In this document: positions 8,556 to 16,854 of the stretch, one piece after another
Position numbering within the stretch: position 1 is the stretch's first letter
Layout: each line of letters begins with the position of its first letter
Assembly (NCBI GenBank): GCA_030849075.1
Contig: JASAOO010003293.1
Location: 1-36,815 of the forward strand
Direction: 5' to 3'
Source of the DNA: Zelonia costaricensis
Lineage: Eukaryota; Euglenozoa; Kinetoplastea; Trypanosomatida; Trypanosomatidae
DNA length: 36,815 nt
Made by a program: the position numbers and the translations under genes
The notes under the pieces: generated by a model
Seen by the model: the letters and a program-made list of their open reading frames with translations, nothing else
Database searches by the model: none
Told to the model about the DNA's origin: nothing

Positions 8556-9698
8556 CTACAGACTCTTCTGGATCGCGGTGAGAATGTTGACGCGCTTCAG
8601 CATGTTGTCGCGGCGCTCGCCGACCACGGAGCCGTCGAGGGTGCGCTGCAGCCGAGCCAGCTCTGTCGCCACGTAGTCGGCGCCCTTCTCGGCAATCCGC
8701 TCAGCAGCCTTTACGTAGTACGCGACCGACTCGCTCTCGCCAGCCTTCTCCGCCGCGGCCTTGACGTCCGCCAGCGCCGCCTGAGCCGCCGCGCCGACGC
8801 CGTTCTGCGCCACACGCGCGACAGCCGCGGAGAGCGCGTCGACGACGCCGAAGTTCCAGGAGAGGTCGCCGTTGAGGAGGCGGTGCGTGCCGGCGTGCTC
8901 GTTCACAAAGGTGACGAAGTCCTCCAGCTCGCGACCCACCTTGTACTCGATCGGCTTCGCGTCCGCGCCCTTGGGGAAGAAATAGATGGTCGGGAAGCCC
9001 TTGATGTCGTACGCCGCCGCAATGGCCTTGTTGTCCGCTGCATCGGCGTTGATGCGGGCAATAACGACGTCCTTCTCGTTCGCGAACACCTTCGCCAGCT
9101 CGCTGTACGTCGGCTTCAGCGCCTTGCAGTGCCCGCACCACGGGGCGTAGAACATGACGAGCGCCGCCTTGCTCGGGTCCTTGACGAGCTCGTCAAAGTT
9201 CGTGCTCTGCAGCTCCGTGGCGAACTGCGGCTCCTGCGGCACGCTCAGCTGCAGGCCCTTGATCTGACTGGTCAGGTAGCTGACGAAGTCGTCGGCGGTG
9301 CGGCCACCCTGGTACTTGACCGGCGTCGACGAGCCGGCGGGGAAGAAGAGAATGGTGGGGAAGCCGGTGACCTCGAAGCGCTTGCCCAGGTCGCGGTGCT
9401 CCGTGGCGTCGACCTTGGCCACGACGAGCATATCCTTGGCGTTCTTGCTCCTCGAGTAGGCCTGGCCGAGAGCGGCGTAATCGCCAGCCATGCTCTTGCA
9501 GTGCCCGCACCACGGCGCGTAGAACTCCACAAGGGCGGCGCGCTCCTTCCCGACGAGCTCGTTAAAGCTGGCCATGTTCATCTGCACGACGCCCTTCATC
9601 TCGACGCCCGGGTCGCCGCCTTCGCCGGCGCACGAGGCCACAACCGCGAAGGCCGCGAGCACCAGCACGAGTGCTGCCGCAAAGCGTGTGCGGTTCAT
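8556..9698 (-). CDS. PDI: Protein disulfide isomerase with ERp29-like C-terminal domain
   Basis: Encodes 380 residues from the first in-frame ATG at 9698; the upstream extension begins with GTG. PDI forms and rearranges disulfides in secretory proteins in the ER lumen. A signal peptide spans about residues 1-23: a basic start, a run of Ala/Val/Leu, then SCAG. The first thioredoxin domain has FYAPWCGHC with the CGHC site at 64-67 and a cis-proline in TGFPT at 114. The second has CGHC at 188-191 and KGFPT with Pro at 236. Residues about 284-378 form an Ala-rich helical region that fits an ERp29 C-terminal domain, so the order is a-a'-D as in the small PDI-D/P5-like class. The protein ends in QKSL rather than a KDEL-type signal. 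It lies next to another thioredoxin-fold gene at 11122-11637. Identification is firm. Confidence 0.97.
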   Translation of the reverse strand: MNRTRFAAALVLVLAAFAVVASCAGEGGDPGVEMKGVVQMNMASFNELVGKERAALVEFYAPWCGHCKSMAGDYAALGQAYSRSKNAKDMLVVAKVDATEHRDLGKRFEVTGFPTILFFPAGSSTPVKYQGGRTADDFVSYLTSQIKGLQLSVPQEPQFATELQSTNFDELVKDPSKAALVMFYAPWCGHCKALKPTYSELAKVFANEKDVVIARINADAADNKAIAAAYDIKGFPTIYFFPKGADAKPIEYKVGRELEDFVTFVNEHAGTHRLLNGDLSWNFGVVDALSAAVARVAQNGVGAAAQAALADVKAAAEKAGESESVAYYVKAAERIAEKGADYVATELARLQRTLDGSVVGERRDNMLKRVNILTAIQKSL

Positions 9699-9816
9699 CT
9701 TTTCTTTTTTGTTTCGGTTCGAAGCGAGACGCAATAGAGCGTGTGTGTATGTGTGCGCCACGCGGCGATAGGGGGGGGGCAGTCAATGAGGGGGGAGGGG
9801 GATGCGAAGCGGGAGT

Positions 9817-9870
9817 CTGACTCTGCGAGCGGGTGAGGCGGAGAGGGAAGGAAGGCTCGGAAGGGGGGGA
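9817..9870 (-). promoter_or_regulatory. Candidate trans-splice acceptor of PDI
   Basis: On the minus strand a C/T-rich stretch with CTTCCTTCCCTCTCC is followed by GCAGAGTCAG, with AGs between 9825 and 9817. No further AG occurs until just before the ATG, so the 5' UTR would be about 120 nt. Confidence 0.45.
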
Positions 9871-9956
9871 TAGGGGGCACACCAACACCACCAACCGTGG
9901 AAGACGAAGAAAAGAAAACAAAGAGAAATGGATGCTGTGCGCTTTGGATTGCGTGG

Positions 9957-9994
9957 TGTGTGCGTGTGTGCGTGTGTGTGTGGGTGGGTGGGTA
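9957..9994. repeat. TG-rich tract
   Basis: TG dinucleotides with scattered C, ending in GGGTGGGTGGG. Non-coding, upstream of PDI. Confidence 0.85.
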
Positions 9995-10198
9995 GGTGGT
10001 TTCCTTGACTTGCGTGGATGCGGCAAGATGTGAACTTTTTTGGTGTTTCGTTTTCGTTTCGTTTGTTTGGAGTTGTGCGTGTGCGTGTGCGTGCGGAGGA
10101 CAGGGGAGGGCTCGAGCGAGGCGGGTCAATGGAGGGGAGAGAGGGGGGTAAGGGTGTGTGAACTTGCCAAGCGCGGCGCGCGGCACGCGAGATGCGGA

Positions 10199-10222
10199 GG
10201 GGAGGGGAGGGGGGAGGGTGGG
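10199..10222. repeat. Plus-strand G-quadruplex motif
   Basis: G4-A-G4-A-G6-A-G3-T-G3 on the plus strand, which gives C-rich RNA. It satisfies the four-run quadruplex pattern with single-base loops. Confidence 0.75.
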
Positions 10223-11080
10223 ATCGCAAGAATTTGAAAACCGGACGTGAGGCGGTGGGGAGGGGGAGGGGAGCCGATGGCAAGAGGGTGAGGGCAAGGG
10301 AGGCGCGTTGCCGGTGCTGCTCAAGGCGACACGAAACACGCACTGCACAGACACAGCTGCTGCCGTGCAGCCGTTTCCTTTCCTATCTCTCAGCGTTTGT
10401 CGTTGTTCACGCGAAATGCGTGAGGTTGGAGCACTGCGGTGCGCGGGGGAGAGAGAGATGGGAGGGAGGACAACCCGTGGGGAAACAACTTGGAAACGAG
10501 CGGAGCGGGGAGAAGAAACTGCGCCTCGCCACAGCAGCGGGGCTGTACTCGCGGCGTACACAGCTACATACGGGGGGGAAGGGGGGCCGGCGGCAACCAT
10601 GTCGGAGAAGGTAGGGTAAGACAAGAGAGAGAGAGAGCCTCTGCAACCATTGATGCAGCGTACACTCAAGGGGGAGGACGGTGCTCAAGTGCCGTGTAGG
10701 CGGCGCAAGCAGGAGCGGACCCAAACACGGCTCCGTCATACTCTCATGATGCAACTTTACACAGGCCACGGCAGGTGGCTCAGCACGGCAAGCCGGGCTG
10801 CCCAGAAGGAACGAGACAGCGAGGGCATAAGCGCGACACCACTCCGACAGCACAAGGCACTGGAAATGGCGCTCATGTTCGCGCACCCACATGCCTGAGC
10901 GTGTGAGAGTGCGCGGGGTAAAGAAGGAGAGCGGGCTATGCACATCCACAGACACAATCACACTCACATTCACGTACATCTAGAGAGGTGGGAGGGGGGG
11001 GCAACTGCTACGCACGTACGAGCCCTTCCGTGCGTCCAAAAACAGAACAGCGCGGCAGCTGCGACGTCAGGCGCCGCGCC

Positions 11081-11121
11081 TCCCTCCCCTCCCCTCCCCT
11101 CGCTGTGCCCCCTCCCTCCCT
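11081..11121 (-). other. Two G-run clusters directly after a stop codon
   Basis: The TAG of the thioredoxin-like gene is at 11124-11122. The RNA strand then reads AGGGAGGGAGGGGG, CACAGCG and AGGGGAGGGGAGGGGAGGG. The second cluster alone satisfies the four-run quadruplex pattern with one-base loops. It lies 2-41 nt after the stop codon. Confidence 0.7.
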
Positions 11122-11637
11122 CTACCCAGCGGTGTTGGCGTCCTTGAGAACACGGCGCTCGATGAAGGAGAGGATCAGGTTGAACTCGCGGGAGTCGGTG
11201 TACTCGATGCCTTCGTGGGAGTTGGGTGGCACCAGTATCACGGTCGGGTAGCCGTCGACCTTGTAGCGGCGCTGGATGCGGCGCTCCTGTGGGGCATTCA
11301 CCTTGCCGACCACGAGCCGCTCCGACAGCTCAGGGCGGATGCGGACGTACTTGCCGAACTCTTCGTAGACGGGCACGAACTCGCGGCAGTACCCGCACCA
11401 ATCCGCGTAGAACTCGAGCAGCACAAACTGATCGTGCCCCACAATGTCGTAGTAGTTCTCCGAGTTGACGTCCACGACGCCCTCCAACTCGCGCGACGGG
11501 CTGTCGCCGCCCGCGCTCAGCTTCGCCTCCAGCAGCGGAATGAGGACCAGGAGGGCGAGAACAAAGGTCACCACGAAAACCACCGCCAGGCGCGCACAGG
11601 TGCGCAGCCGTGCGGACGGTCTCGGGAACAGCACCAT
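11122..11637 (-). CDS. Membrane-anchored thioredoxin-domain protein (PDI-like, CGYC)
   Basis: Encodes 171 residues from the ATG at 11637. Longer upstream frame is arginine/serine/histidine-rich and lies in the non-coding leader. A basic N-terminus (Arg at 6, 10, 12 and 16) precedes one hydrophobic segment at about 17-39. This suggests a signal-anchor with the rest of the protein in the ER or secretory lumen. Residues about 50-160 form one thioredoxin fold: FYADWCGYC with the active cysteines at 81 and 84, and the cis-proline in DGYPT at 131. It probably acts as a lumenal thiol-disulfide oxidoreductase, similar in layout to small membrane-bound PDI relatives. The substrate is unknown. It is transcribed immediately before PDI and after EMC7. 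The fold and the active site are clear; orthology to a named PDI class is not. Confidence 0.87.
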   Translation of the reverse strand: MVLFPRPSARLRTCARLAVVFVVTFVLALLVLIPLLEAKLSAGGDSPSRELEGVVDVNSENYYDIVGHDQFVLLEFYADWCGYCREFVPVYEEFGKYVRIRPELSERLVVGKVNAPQERRIQRRYKVDGYPTVILVPPNSHEGIEYTDSREFNLILSFIERRVLKDANTAG

Positions 11638-12809
11638 GGTGTGATGTGTGGCAGCTGCACGAATGAGTTGTGACGCGTGAAGCGCACAAGCAGAGCGGGA
11701 ACGCAAGATGCGCCTTAAACCGCCGTGACACGGAGCGCGACACGACAGAAGCTGAAACCGCGGCGAGAGTGAAGGTGGGTGAGGAAGAGTGCACTGCGTC
11801 GAGACTGAGGGGGGGGGGGCTCCGCGCTGTGCAGACGTGAACCGAAAACACACGTCGATGCGTGCGCAGATGTGTGCAGCGGGGAAGGGCCGCACACGCA
11901 CGTGAGAGAGAGGAAACAAAAAAGGCTGCAGTGATGGAGGAGCGTTTGCGAAGGCAAAGGCGAGCACGTATCTCGGGCCGTGTATGAGACGTGTGAACAC
12001 ACAACCGCGGAGGCGCTCTTCTGCACCTGCTTGACGCAACGCTGGGCCATGACAGGGGGGAGAGAGAAGAAGAAAGGGAGACGCGAGGGCAACGCACGCC
12101 CATTGGTGTCGTCCGCTCCTCGGCCAGCCCCCATACGCCGCAAACCCCTTCTGTGTGCCGGTGTACGTGCGTGCGCCGCGCGCGGTGAGCTCCTCTCGCC
12201 TCCCTGCCGGCACCTAGCGAGGTGCACGCAGGTGTGAACTCCGCGAGATGAGAAAGCAGCGGGCGGTGTTGGACTGCCGTGGGCGGACTGCTGACGCGTT
12301 CCTGACAGACAGCCGCGTCTTTCCTTTTGGTTTCCGGCGTGAGTTCGTGGCAGACAGAACAGGAGCGAGAGAGAGAGACAGGGCAGCCGTCGTTAGTACA
12401 AGAAAGAAGTGGTTCGTGCCGCTGGCCACGCGGCTGGCAGGCGAGGAAGCACACATCAGCACACACAGAACAAAAACGCCGTAGCGCACGCAGCCGACCG
12501 CAAACGACGCCGCAGCATAAAGCACAAGCACCCACATACACACAAGCCCACCACACACGGCGACGAGGAGATGAGGAGAAGTGACAGCCCCACGGCGTAA
12601 CTGATGGGTCACGTGCGAGCGTGAGAGAGAGATAGGAAGACGCTAGTGCCTCTCCCCCCCCGCCCTCTGTCTTCCTTCTTCCGCCACGGCATGCGAATAG
12701 AGGCGCAGCTGGACACGCATTAGGGCACGCGCGCTAGTCCAGCGTGACGAGGACCGGGCAGCCATCAAAGCCAGAGGCCAGACCACCCTCGCACGGCGCG
12801 CACGTCGCG
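11638..12809. other. Intergenic region EMC7 to thioredoxin-like gene
   Basis: No gene seen. It contains a C8 run plus CCC at 12654-12665 (G-rich in RNA, 145 nt after the EMC7 stop), a CA-rich stretch at 12532-12555, a plus-strand G11 run at 11809-11819 and a weak acceptor candidate at 11752-11753. Minus-strand frames up to 400 codons are cysteine/serine/histidine-rich and overlap out of frame, so they look spurious. Confidence 0.6.
11752..11795 (-). promoter_or_regulatory. Candidate trans-splice acceptor of thioredoxin-like gene
   Basis: On the minus strand a C/T-rich stretch (CTTCCTCACCCACCTTCACTC) precedes GGTTTCAG, with the AG at 11753-11752. This gives a 5' UTR of about 114 nt. Other AGs at 11715-11714 and 11656-11655 are possible. 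Confidence 0.35.
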
Positions 12810-13496
12810 TCACTTCACGGCCGCCGGCTTACCAGCGCTCTTGTCGCCGGCCACCGTGCTGGCAAGCTTCTTCTGCCACTCACGCGACATCTTCTGTGAC
12901 TCGCGAATCTCCTCCTCCGGGAAGAGCTTCATGAGCCCCATCAGGCCGGCCGAGATGAGCAGCATGATCACCATGGGGCTCTTGAGCAAACCCATGATAT
13001 CCATCTGCTGACGCGGGATGTAGTAGCTGTGGTAGCCCGAGAAGGGAATGACAGCCGGACTCTCCTCGTCCAGCCCGCTGCCCTCGAGCTGCCGCACGGG
13101 GTGGTCGTTCGCGGACGTGCGGATGAGCGGCTCGTGGCCGCCGTCGCCGGAATCGCGGTACATGACATCAACCCGGACCGTAGGAAACACAAAGTAGTGG
13201 TACTCCGCCTGCAGGATGTAGGTGCCGTAGGGGAGCTTGTACACCGCAAAGGAGCCGTCGCGGGCTGTGGGGACGACGATGCGGCGCTCGCCGTTATACA
13301 GCAGCACGCTGCCGGGCTGGAGGTTGTTGAGTGGGTCGAAGCAGTCGGGGTGGCGCAGGTACGACGGCGGGACGCGCAGCTGGCCGTAGTACGTCACCGT
13401 CTCGGTGTCCGCACCCGCCGCCGCCGTCGTGGACACGGCGGCGACGAGGCCGAGCAGCAGCAGTGCTGCCATAAGAACAACACGCGCACCACGCAT
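12810..13496 (-). CDS. EMC7: ER membrane protein complex subunit 7 (EMC7)
   Basis: Encodes 228 residues from the ATG at 13496. EMC7 is a subunit of the ER membrane complex, which inserts tail-anchored and multi-pass membrane proteins. A signal peptide spans about 1-28. Residues 34-130 form a beta-sandwich of the carbohydrate-binding-like kind. Its landmarks are VLLYNGERRIVVPTARDGSF at 65-83, LPYGTYIL at 88-95 and FPTVRVDV at 104-111, which match the family pattern of D-G-F, then P-G-Y, then P-x-x-R-V-D-V. The family-typical block DIMGLLKSPMVIMLL at 166-180 leads into one membrane span at about 172-191. A charged cytosolic tail begins LFPEEEIRESQKMSREWQKK. Length is close to that of EMC7 in other eukaryotes. 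Assignment rests on the beta-sandwich plus the membrane block, as overall identity appears low. Confidence 0.85.
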   Translation of the reverse strand: MRGARVVLMAALLLLGLVAAVSTTAAAGADTETVTYYGQLRVPPSYLRHPDCFDPLNNLQPGSVLLYNGERRIVVPTARDGSFAVYKLPYGTYILQAEYHYFVFPTVRVDVMYRDSGDGGHEPLIRTSANDHPVRQLEGSGLDEESPAVIPFSGYHSYYIPRQQMDIMGLLKSPMVIMLLISAGLMGLMKLFPEEEIRESQKMSREWQKKLASTVAGDKSAGKPAAVK

Positions 13497-13553
13497 GATG
13501 GCGGCCCGCGTTGGAGATGAAGGGGAGGGGGGTATAAAGAGGGAGAAGCTCCG

Positions 13554-13599
13554 ACTGTGGGACGGTGCCGGTGAGAGAGGGGGAGAGAAGAGGGACGGA
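13554..13599 (-). promoter_or_regulatory. Candidate trans-splice acceptor of EMC7
   Basis: On the minus strand a strong tract (CCCTCTTCTCTCCCCCTCTC) is followed by CCCACAG with the AG at 13555-13554. The ATG is 57 nt further on. Confidence 0.6.
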
Positions 13600-13642
13600 G
13601 TACAGCCAACATGCGAGAAGGTCAACGGCAGGCCAGAAGTCC

Positions 13643-13671
13643 TACACACACACACACGCACGCACACACAC
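13643..13671. repeat. (CA)n microsatellite
   Basis: CA tract with two G interruptions, just upstream of the EMC7 pyrimidine tract. Confidence 0.85.
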
Positions 13672-14344
13672 CAAGGCAACGGAGCCGGAGATGGGGTTGG
13701 CGGGGGCACAGGAGGCAGCGAAGGCAGCAGGTCGAAGCGGCGGCGAGGCCAGGTGAGGTTTTCGTTCTTCAGGGAAAAGGGGCGGTGGCCGTTCGCCAGC
13801 ACGAGGGTGTGAGCTGTGCGGGCGTGTGCATGTTTGGGCCGCTCCCACACAACAAAGCTGCCGTCGCTCCGCTGCACACTGTGAGTTGATCTCCATCGGA
13901 CATGCCACCGTGACGGCGACTGGACGTGCGTTACGTGGGGGGAGGGGGGTGCGGATGCAGAGCCGCGCTAACGCTACCGTAGTTGGCCACCGGCACATGC
14001 CTCGTTGCCCTGCGCACCACACTTGTGTGTTCTTGTCTTTGTGTTCTTCTTTCCTTCGCTCTTCTGTGCTTCTGATGGAAGCCGCTCGATGCGCACGTCC
14101 AGCGACACACGGAGGGATGCGGGGCCATCACGACGCGACGACGGCCCACACCGTACAGACAAGGACCCCCGCACTCACAACTTGCGAATCTGCCGGCCGC
14201 AGTCCCTTCCGCCCCTGCCCTCACCCCCGTTCGACTTCCCAAAGATGCCACGCGCGGCGTGCGGCTGAGTAGACCCGCGATCATCCTGCTGCGGTGCACT
14301 CCACTCCCGCAAAAACAGGCAAGGAGCGGGGCCGCATGGGATGG

Positions 14345-14366
14345 ATGCCAGAAGGCGGGCTGGCAT
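14345..14366. repeat. Short perfect inverted repeat
   Basis: ATGCCAG at 14345-14351 and CTGGCAT at 14360-14366 form a perfect 7-bp stem with an 8-nt loop. It sits in the least repetitive part of the SNARE 3' flank. Confidence 0.6.
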
Positions 14367-14618
14367 ATCAGCCCATCTTCTCTGCGGTCCCTCGCACCGG
14401 GCACACCCGTACGCACCGAGATGGAGCAGATGAAGTGGCGAGTCAGGCGGGGACTCGCAGCGGCGTCACACCGCACCGAATGCTGAACCAAAGGCGGGGC
14501 CGCACGAGGCAGAGGGAAGAGGAGGCGGCGCGCGAGGGCGTCAAAGAGCTGAGACAGCGTCCTGACTCGACACACGACACAGCTGCGAATGGCAGGCGGA
14601 CCCCAAACACGTGCATGC

Positions 14619-14646
14619 CACACACACACACACATATACACACACG
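14619..14646. repeat. CA-rich tract
   Basis: CA dinucleotides with a central TATA interruption, non-coding. Confidence 0.85.
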
Positions 14647-14743
14647 TGACAGACATGCGCACGAGAACAGAAAACGGCGATAAACACGCACCTGCGCGTT
14701 ACACAACAGAACGACAAGAGCGCATTGGTGAATAATCAAGTAG

Positions 14744-14759
14744 GTGTGCGTGTGTGTGT

Positions 14760-14795
<36 letters not shown>
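14744..14795. repeat. Long (TG)n tract
   Basis: About 26 TG units with one GCG and one TATG interruption, among the longest dinucleotide tracts in the window. The RNA strand would be (CA)n in the SNARE 3' flank. Confidence 0.92.
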
Positions 14796-14796
<1 letters not shown>

Positions 14797-14879
14797 CGCC
14801 TGCTCCCTCTTTCCCTCCCCCCTGTGTGTGAAGAAGGAGAGGGGGACGAAAGTGCTGTTCGAACCCACCATCATCAGCA

Positions 14880-14950
14880 GACACACACGCACAGGCGCAC
14901 GCGTACTCGGAGGCTCACAGACACATACACACACACGCACACACACAAGC
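14880..14950. repeat. CA-rich tract complementary to the nearby (TG)n
   Basis: CA-rich DNA whose right part (14916-14948) carries the same landmark interruptions (CAT and GCG) as the complement of the TG tract at 14744-14795. The two form an imperfect inverted repeat. Confidence 0.8.
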
Positions 14951-15136
14951 GCGCGTGTGTGTGGCGACTCGTCGGACAGACGAGGTACGCGGGCTTCGGA
15001 GAGTGTGCGGGGGTACCGGCAGAGAGGAGACCGCGAGAAGCAAAGCTGACACGCCACATACAAAAAACGAAAAGGAGCTCGTGACGAGAAACAGCACAGT
15101 GTCGGGCGGAGTTCGCAGAAAGGCGACATGGGTGAG

Positions 15137-15892
15137 CTAGCGCAGGATAACGAAAATGAGCACTATGAGAATGAGGAAGAGGACGCCGATGCAGATCAAC
15201 TTGCCCCTGTCACTCGTCGAGTCGATGAGCTTGCCGACCTTCTTCATGGCCCCCTCGAGGCGCATCTGCACTCGAGTCATGCCGCGGTCGATGTCGTCGA
15301 GGATGTGCTCCTGTGTATTGAGCTCGTCCTGAATGTTCACGGCCGTGTCCTTGACGCGGTGAATGCCGCTCGAGAGTCGGTCAAGCGTCTGGTCGTCCTC
15401 CTGCATGATATTCCGCTGAACCTCGTGCTCCTGCTGAAGGAAGTTGTTGTTCTCGCGAGTCGCATTGTCGCCCGCATCGCCGTCCTGCGCCATCATGCGC
15501 TTGCGCTGCGCCGCCTTCACCTTCTCGGCGAGCTGCTGCGCCTTCATCATGTCCCGCTCCCACGCCCGGATGCGCTCCGCACGGCTCTGGAGCTCCTCGG
15601 CGGTGATGGCGAAGGACTCGGGGTGCTCCATGGCGGTGTCAAGCGCAAACCGCATGTCCTCCACTGCCTCGTTGCAGCTGCCGACCGTCTCGAGCAGCTC
15701 GTTCTCCGCGATCACCGTCGGCATGGCCGCCTCGCGGTAGCGCTGCATCTGGGTGTTCAGGTCAGTCAGCATGGCGCCGACCTGCTTCTCCATCTGCGGC
15801 CACGGGTCCTCGCGGGTGGCGCCGGCGGCCGCCGCAGACGTCGTCGGGGGCACGGCGGCCCCGCCCTGCGGACGCCCGGCCGTCGTGTTCAT
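15137..15892 (-). CDS. Qc-SNARE of the syntaxin 6/10/61 type
   Basis: Encodes 251 residues from the ATG at 15892. Syntaxin-6-type Qc-SNAREs act in membrane fusion at the trans-Golgi network and endosomes. The N-terminal three-helix domain covers about 28-120 and includes the family-like EDMRFALDTAMEHPESF at 78-94. Residues about 155-222 form the heptad SNARE motif. Its centre is IQDELNTQEHILDDID at 187-202, with the zero-layer glutamine most likely Q194. The following AMKKVGKLIDSTSDRG matches the juxtamembrane block of syntaxin 6. A C-terminal membrane anchor runs from about 231 to 251, with only a terminal Arg after it. A very short 5' UTR (16 nt) is predicted. It lies between the pentapeptide-repeat gene and EMC7. 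Confidence 0.92.
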   Translation of the reverse strand: MNTTAGRPQGGAAVPPTTSAAAAGATREDPWPQMEKQVGAMLTDLNTQMQRYREAAMPTVIAENELLETVGSCNEAVEDMRFALDTAMEHPESFAITAEELQSRAERIRAWERDMMKAQQLAEKVKAAQRKRMMAQDGDAGDNATRENNNFLQQEHEVQRNIMQEDDQTLDRLSSGIHRVKDTAVNIQDELNTQEHILDDIDRGMTRVQMRLEGAMKKVGKLIDSTSDRGKLICIGVLFLILIVLIFVILR

Positions 15893-15908
15893 GCCTGAGC
15901 GATTACGT

Positions 15909-15956
15909 CTAATAAAAAGGAAAAGGGGTGGAGTGAGGGAGGGGAGACGACGCGGG
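15909..15956 (-). promoter_or_regulatory. Trans-splice acceptor of the SNARE gene
   Basis: On the minus strand a long pyrimidine tract (15911-15955) ends CCTTTTCCTTTTTATTAG, with the AG at 15910-15909. The ATG is 17 nt downstream. This is the cleanest acceptor in the window. Confidence 0.7.
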
Positions 15957-16752
15957 TGGCGTCGCACGCGGTCACGTCAGCCGCGGGCCGCACACGAGGG
16001 AGCAAGAATACCACAACAAAGGAGGTGGAGAGCGCGAGCTGGAACGGGGGGGGGGCACGGCGCGCGGCACGCACGTCCGCGTCTCCACGGGAGGAGGAGG
16101 GAGGGCGGCAATGAAGCTAAGAGGGAGTGCTACAGGAAGCGGGGGAGGGAGGGAGGGAGGCGGTTAGACACGAGCTGTAGAGGTGGCCGTGGACAGAGCA
16201 AGGACAGACCGGTGGGCGGGGTGCCTGCCTGCGTGCGCCGGAGTGGTTCAGCGCGTATTCGAGCTTCCCAGAAGCAGTCGCTTCGTCTAGTACGGCAGCG
16301 CACGCGCGAAGCGGAAGCAGCAGCAGCAGCAGTGGTAGTCGATGGGAATGGATAGGGCGTGAAGGAAGGGAAGAGAGATCCGTGGCGGGCGGGGGGGGGA
16401 GGGGGCGTGTGTAGGACGCTGTGGGGTGTGCACGGTGCTGCCAATGCAGAGAGCAAGCAAGGAGGAGGAGACGGGAGAGGAGGTGCGGCGTTGGGTAGGG
16501 GGGTCGGCGGTGGTGAACACGGGGGCACACCACCAAAGTGGTGGCATGTCAAGACGCTGCGAGGCAGCTGGAGGTGGAGTGAGTTGCAGCGCTGGTTAGG
16601 CTCGAGAAGCCGGCGGCACCACGTCCCGCCTTCTCTTCTTCTCTTGTCGAGGTGGTTTGCCGCCTCGCACGTGTTGGGTTCCTTTTTTCGTTTAGACGTC
16701 TGTGAGAGAGTTGGCGGAGTGGCACGGCGCCGACACCAGCGGGGGTCTCGGA

Positions 16753-16753
<1 letters not shown>

Positions 16754-16784
<31 letters not shown>
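16754..16784. repeat. (CA)n microsatellite
   Basis: About 15 uninterrupted CA units, 70 nt after the stop codon of the pentapeptide-repeat gene; UG-rich in RNA. Confidence 0.92.
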
Positions 16785-16786
<2 letters not shown>

Positions 16787-16854
16787 GACACGCAAACGCC
16801 TGCACGCTTGTGGAAGCAAAACTCAGCGTGAAAGACGGCGTGACGGCTGGTCCC

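Larger units (their letters stand above)
9699..11121. other. Intergenic region thioredoxin-like gene to PDI
   Basis: No gene seen. Directly after the upstream stop the RNA strand has two clusters of G-runs (11081-11121). Further on are a CA-rich stretch at 10940-10980, a plus-strand G-rich run at 10199-10222, TG-rich tracts at 10073-10093 and 9957-9994, a G9 run at 9771-9779 and the PDI acceptor near 9817-9825. The long proline/histidine frames on the minus strand are translations of pyrimidine-rich DNA. Confidence 0.65.
13497..15136. other. Intergenic region SNARE to EMC7
   Basis: No gene seen in 1.6 kb. It contains CA-rich DNA at 14880-14950, a long (TG)n at 14744-14795, CA-rich DNA at 14619-14646, a less repetitive stretch at 14050-14600 with a small hairpin at 14345-14366, a CA tract at 13643-13671 and the EMC7 acceptor at 13554-13555. 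Frames of 228 and 243 codons on the minus strand are translations of repeats and lack any domain pattern. Confidence 0.6.
15893..16854. other. Intergenic region pentapeptide-repeat gene to SNARE
   Basis: No gene seen. It contains a (CA)n tract at 16754-16784, a (CAG)5 run at 16318-16332, a plus-strand G10 run at 16046-16055 and the SNARE acceptor at 15909-15910. Confidence 0.65.

Noticed and set aside
9695..10669. 324-codon minus-strand frame upstream of PDI
   Set aside because: Pro/Ser/Thr/His repeats typical of translated pyrimidine-rich and CA-rich leader DNA. It crosses the predicted acceptor and overlaps the PDI start out of frame.
11330..12556. 408-codon minus-strand frame overlapping the thioredoxin-like gene
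   Set aside because: It is in a different frame from the real gene, is Ser/Cys/His/Arg-rich, and runs through non-coding repeats.
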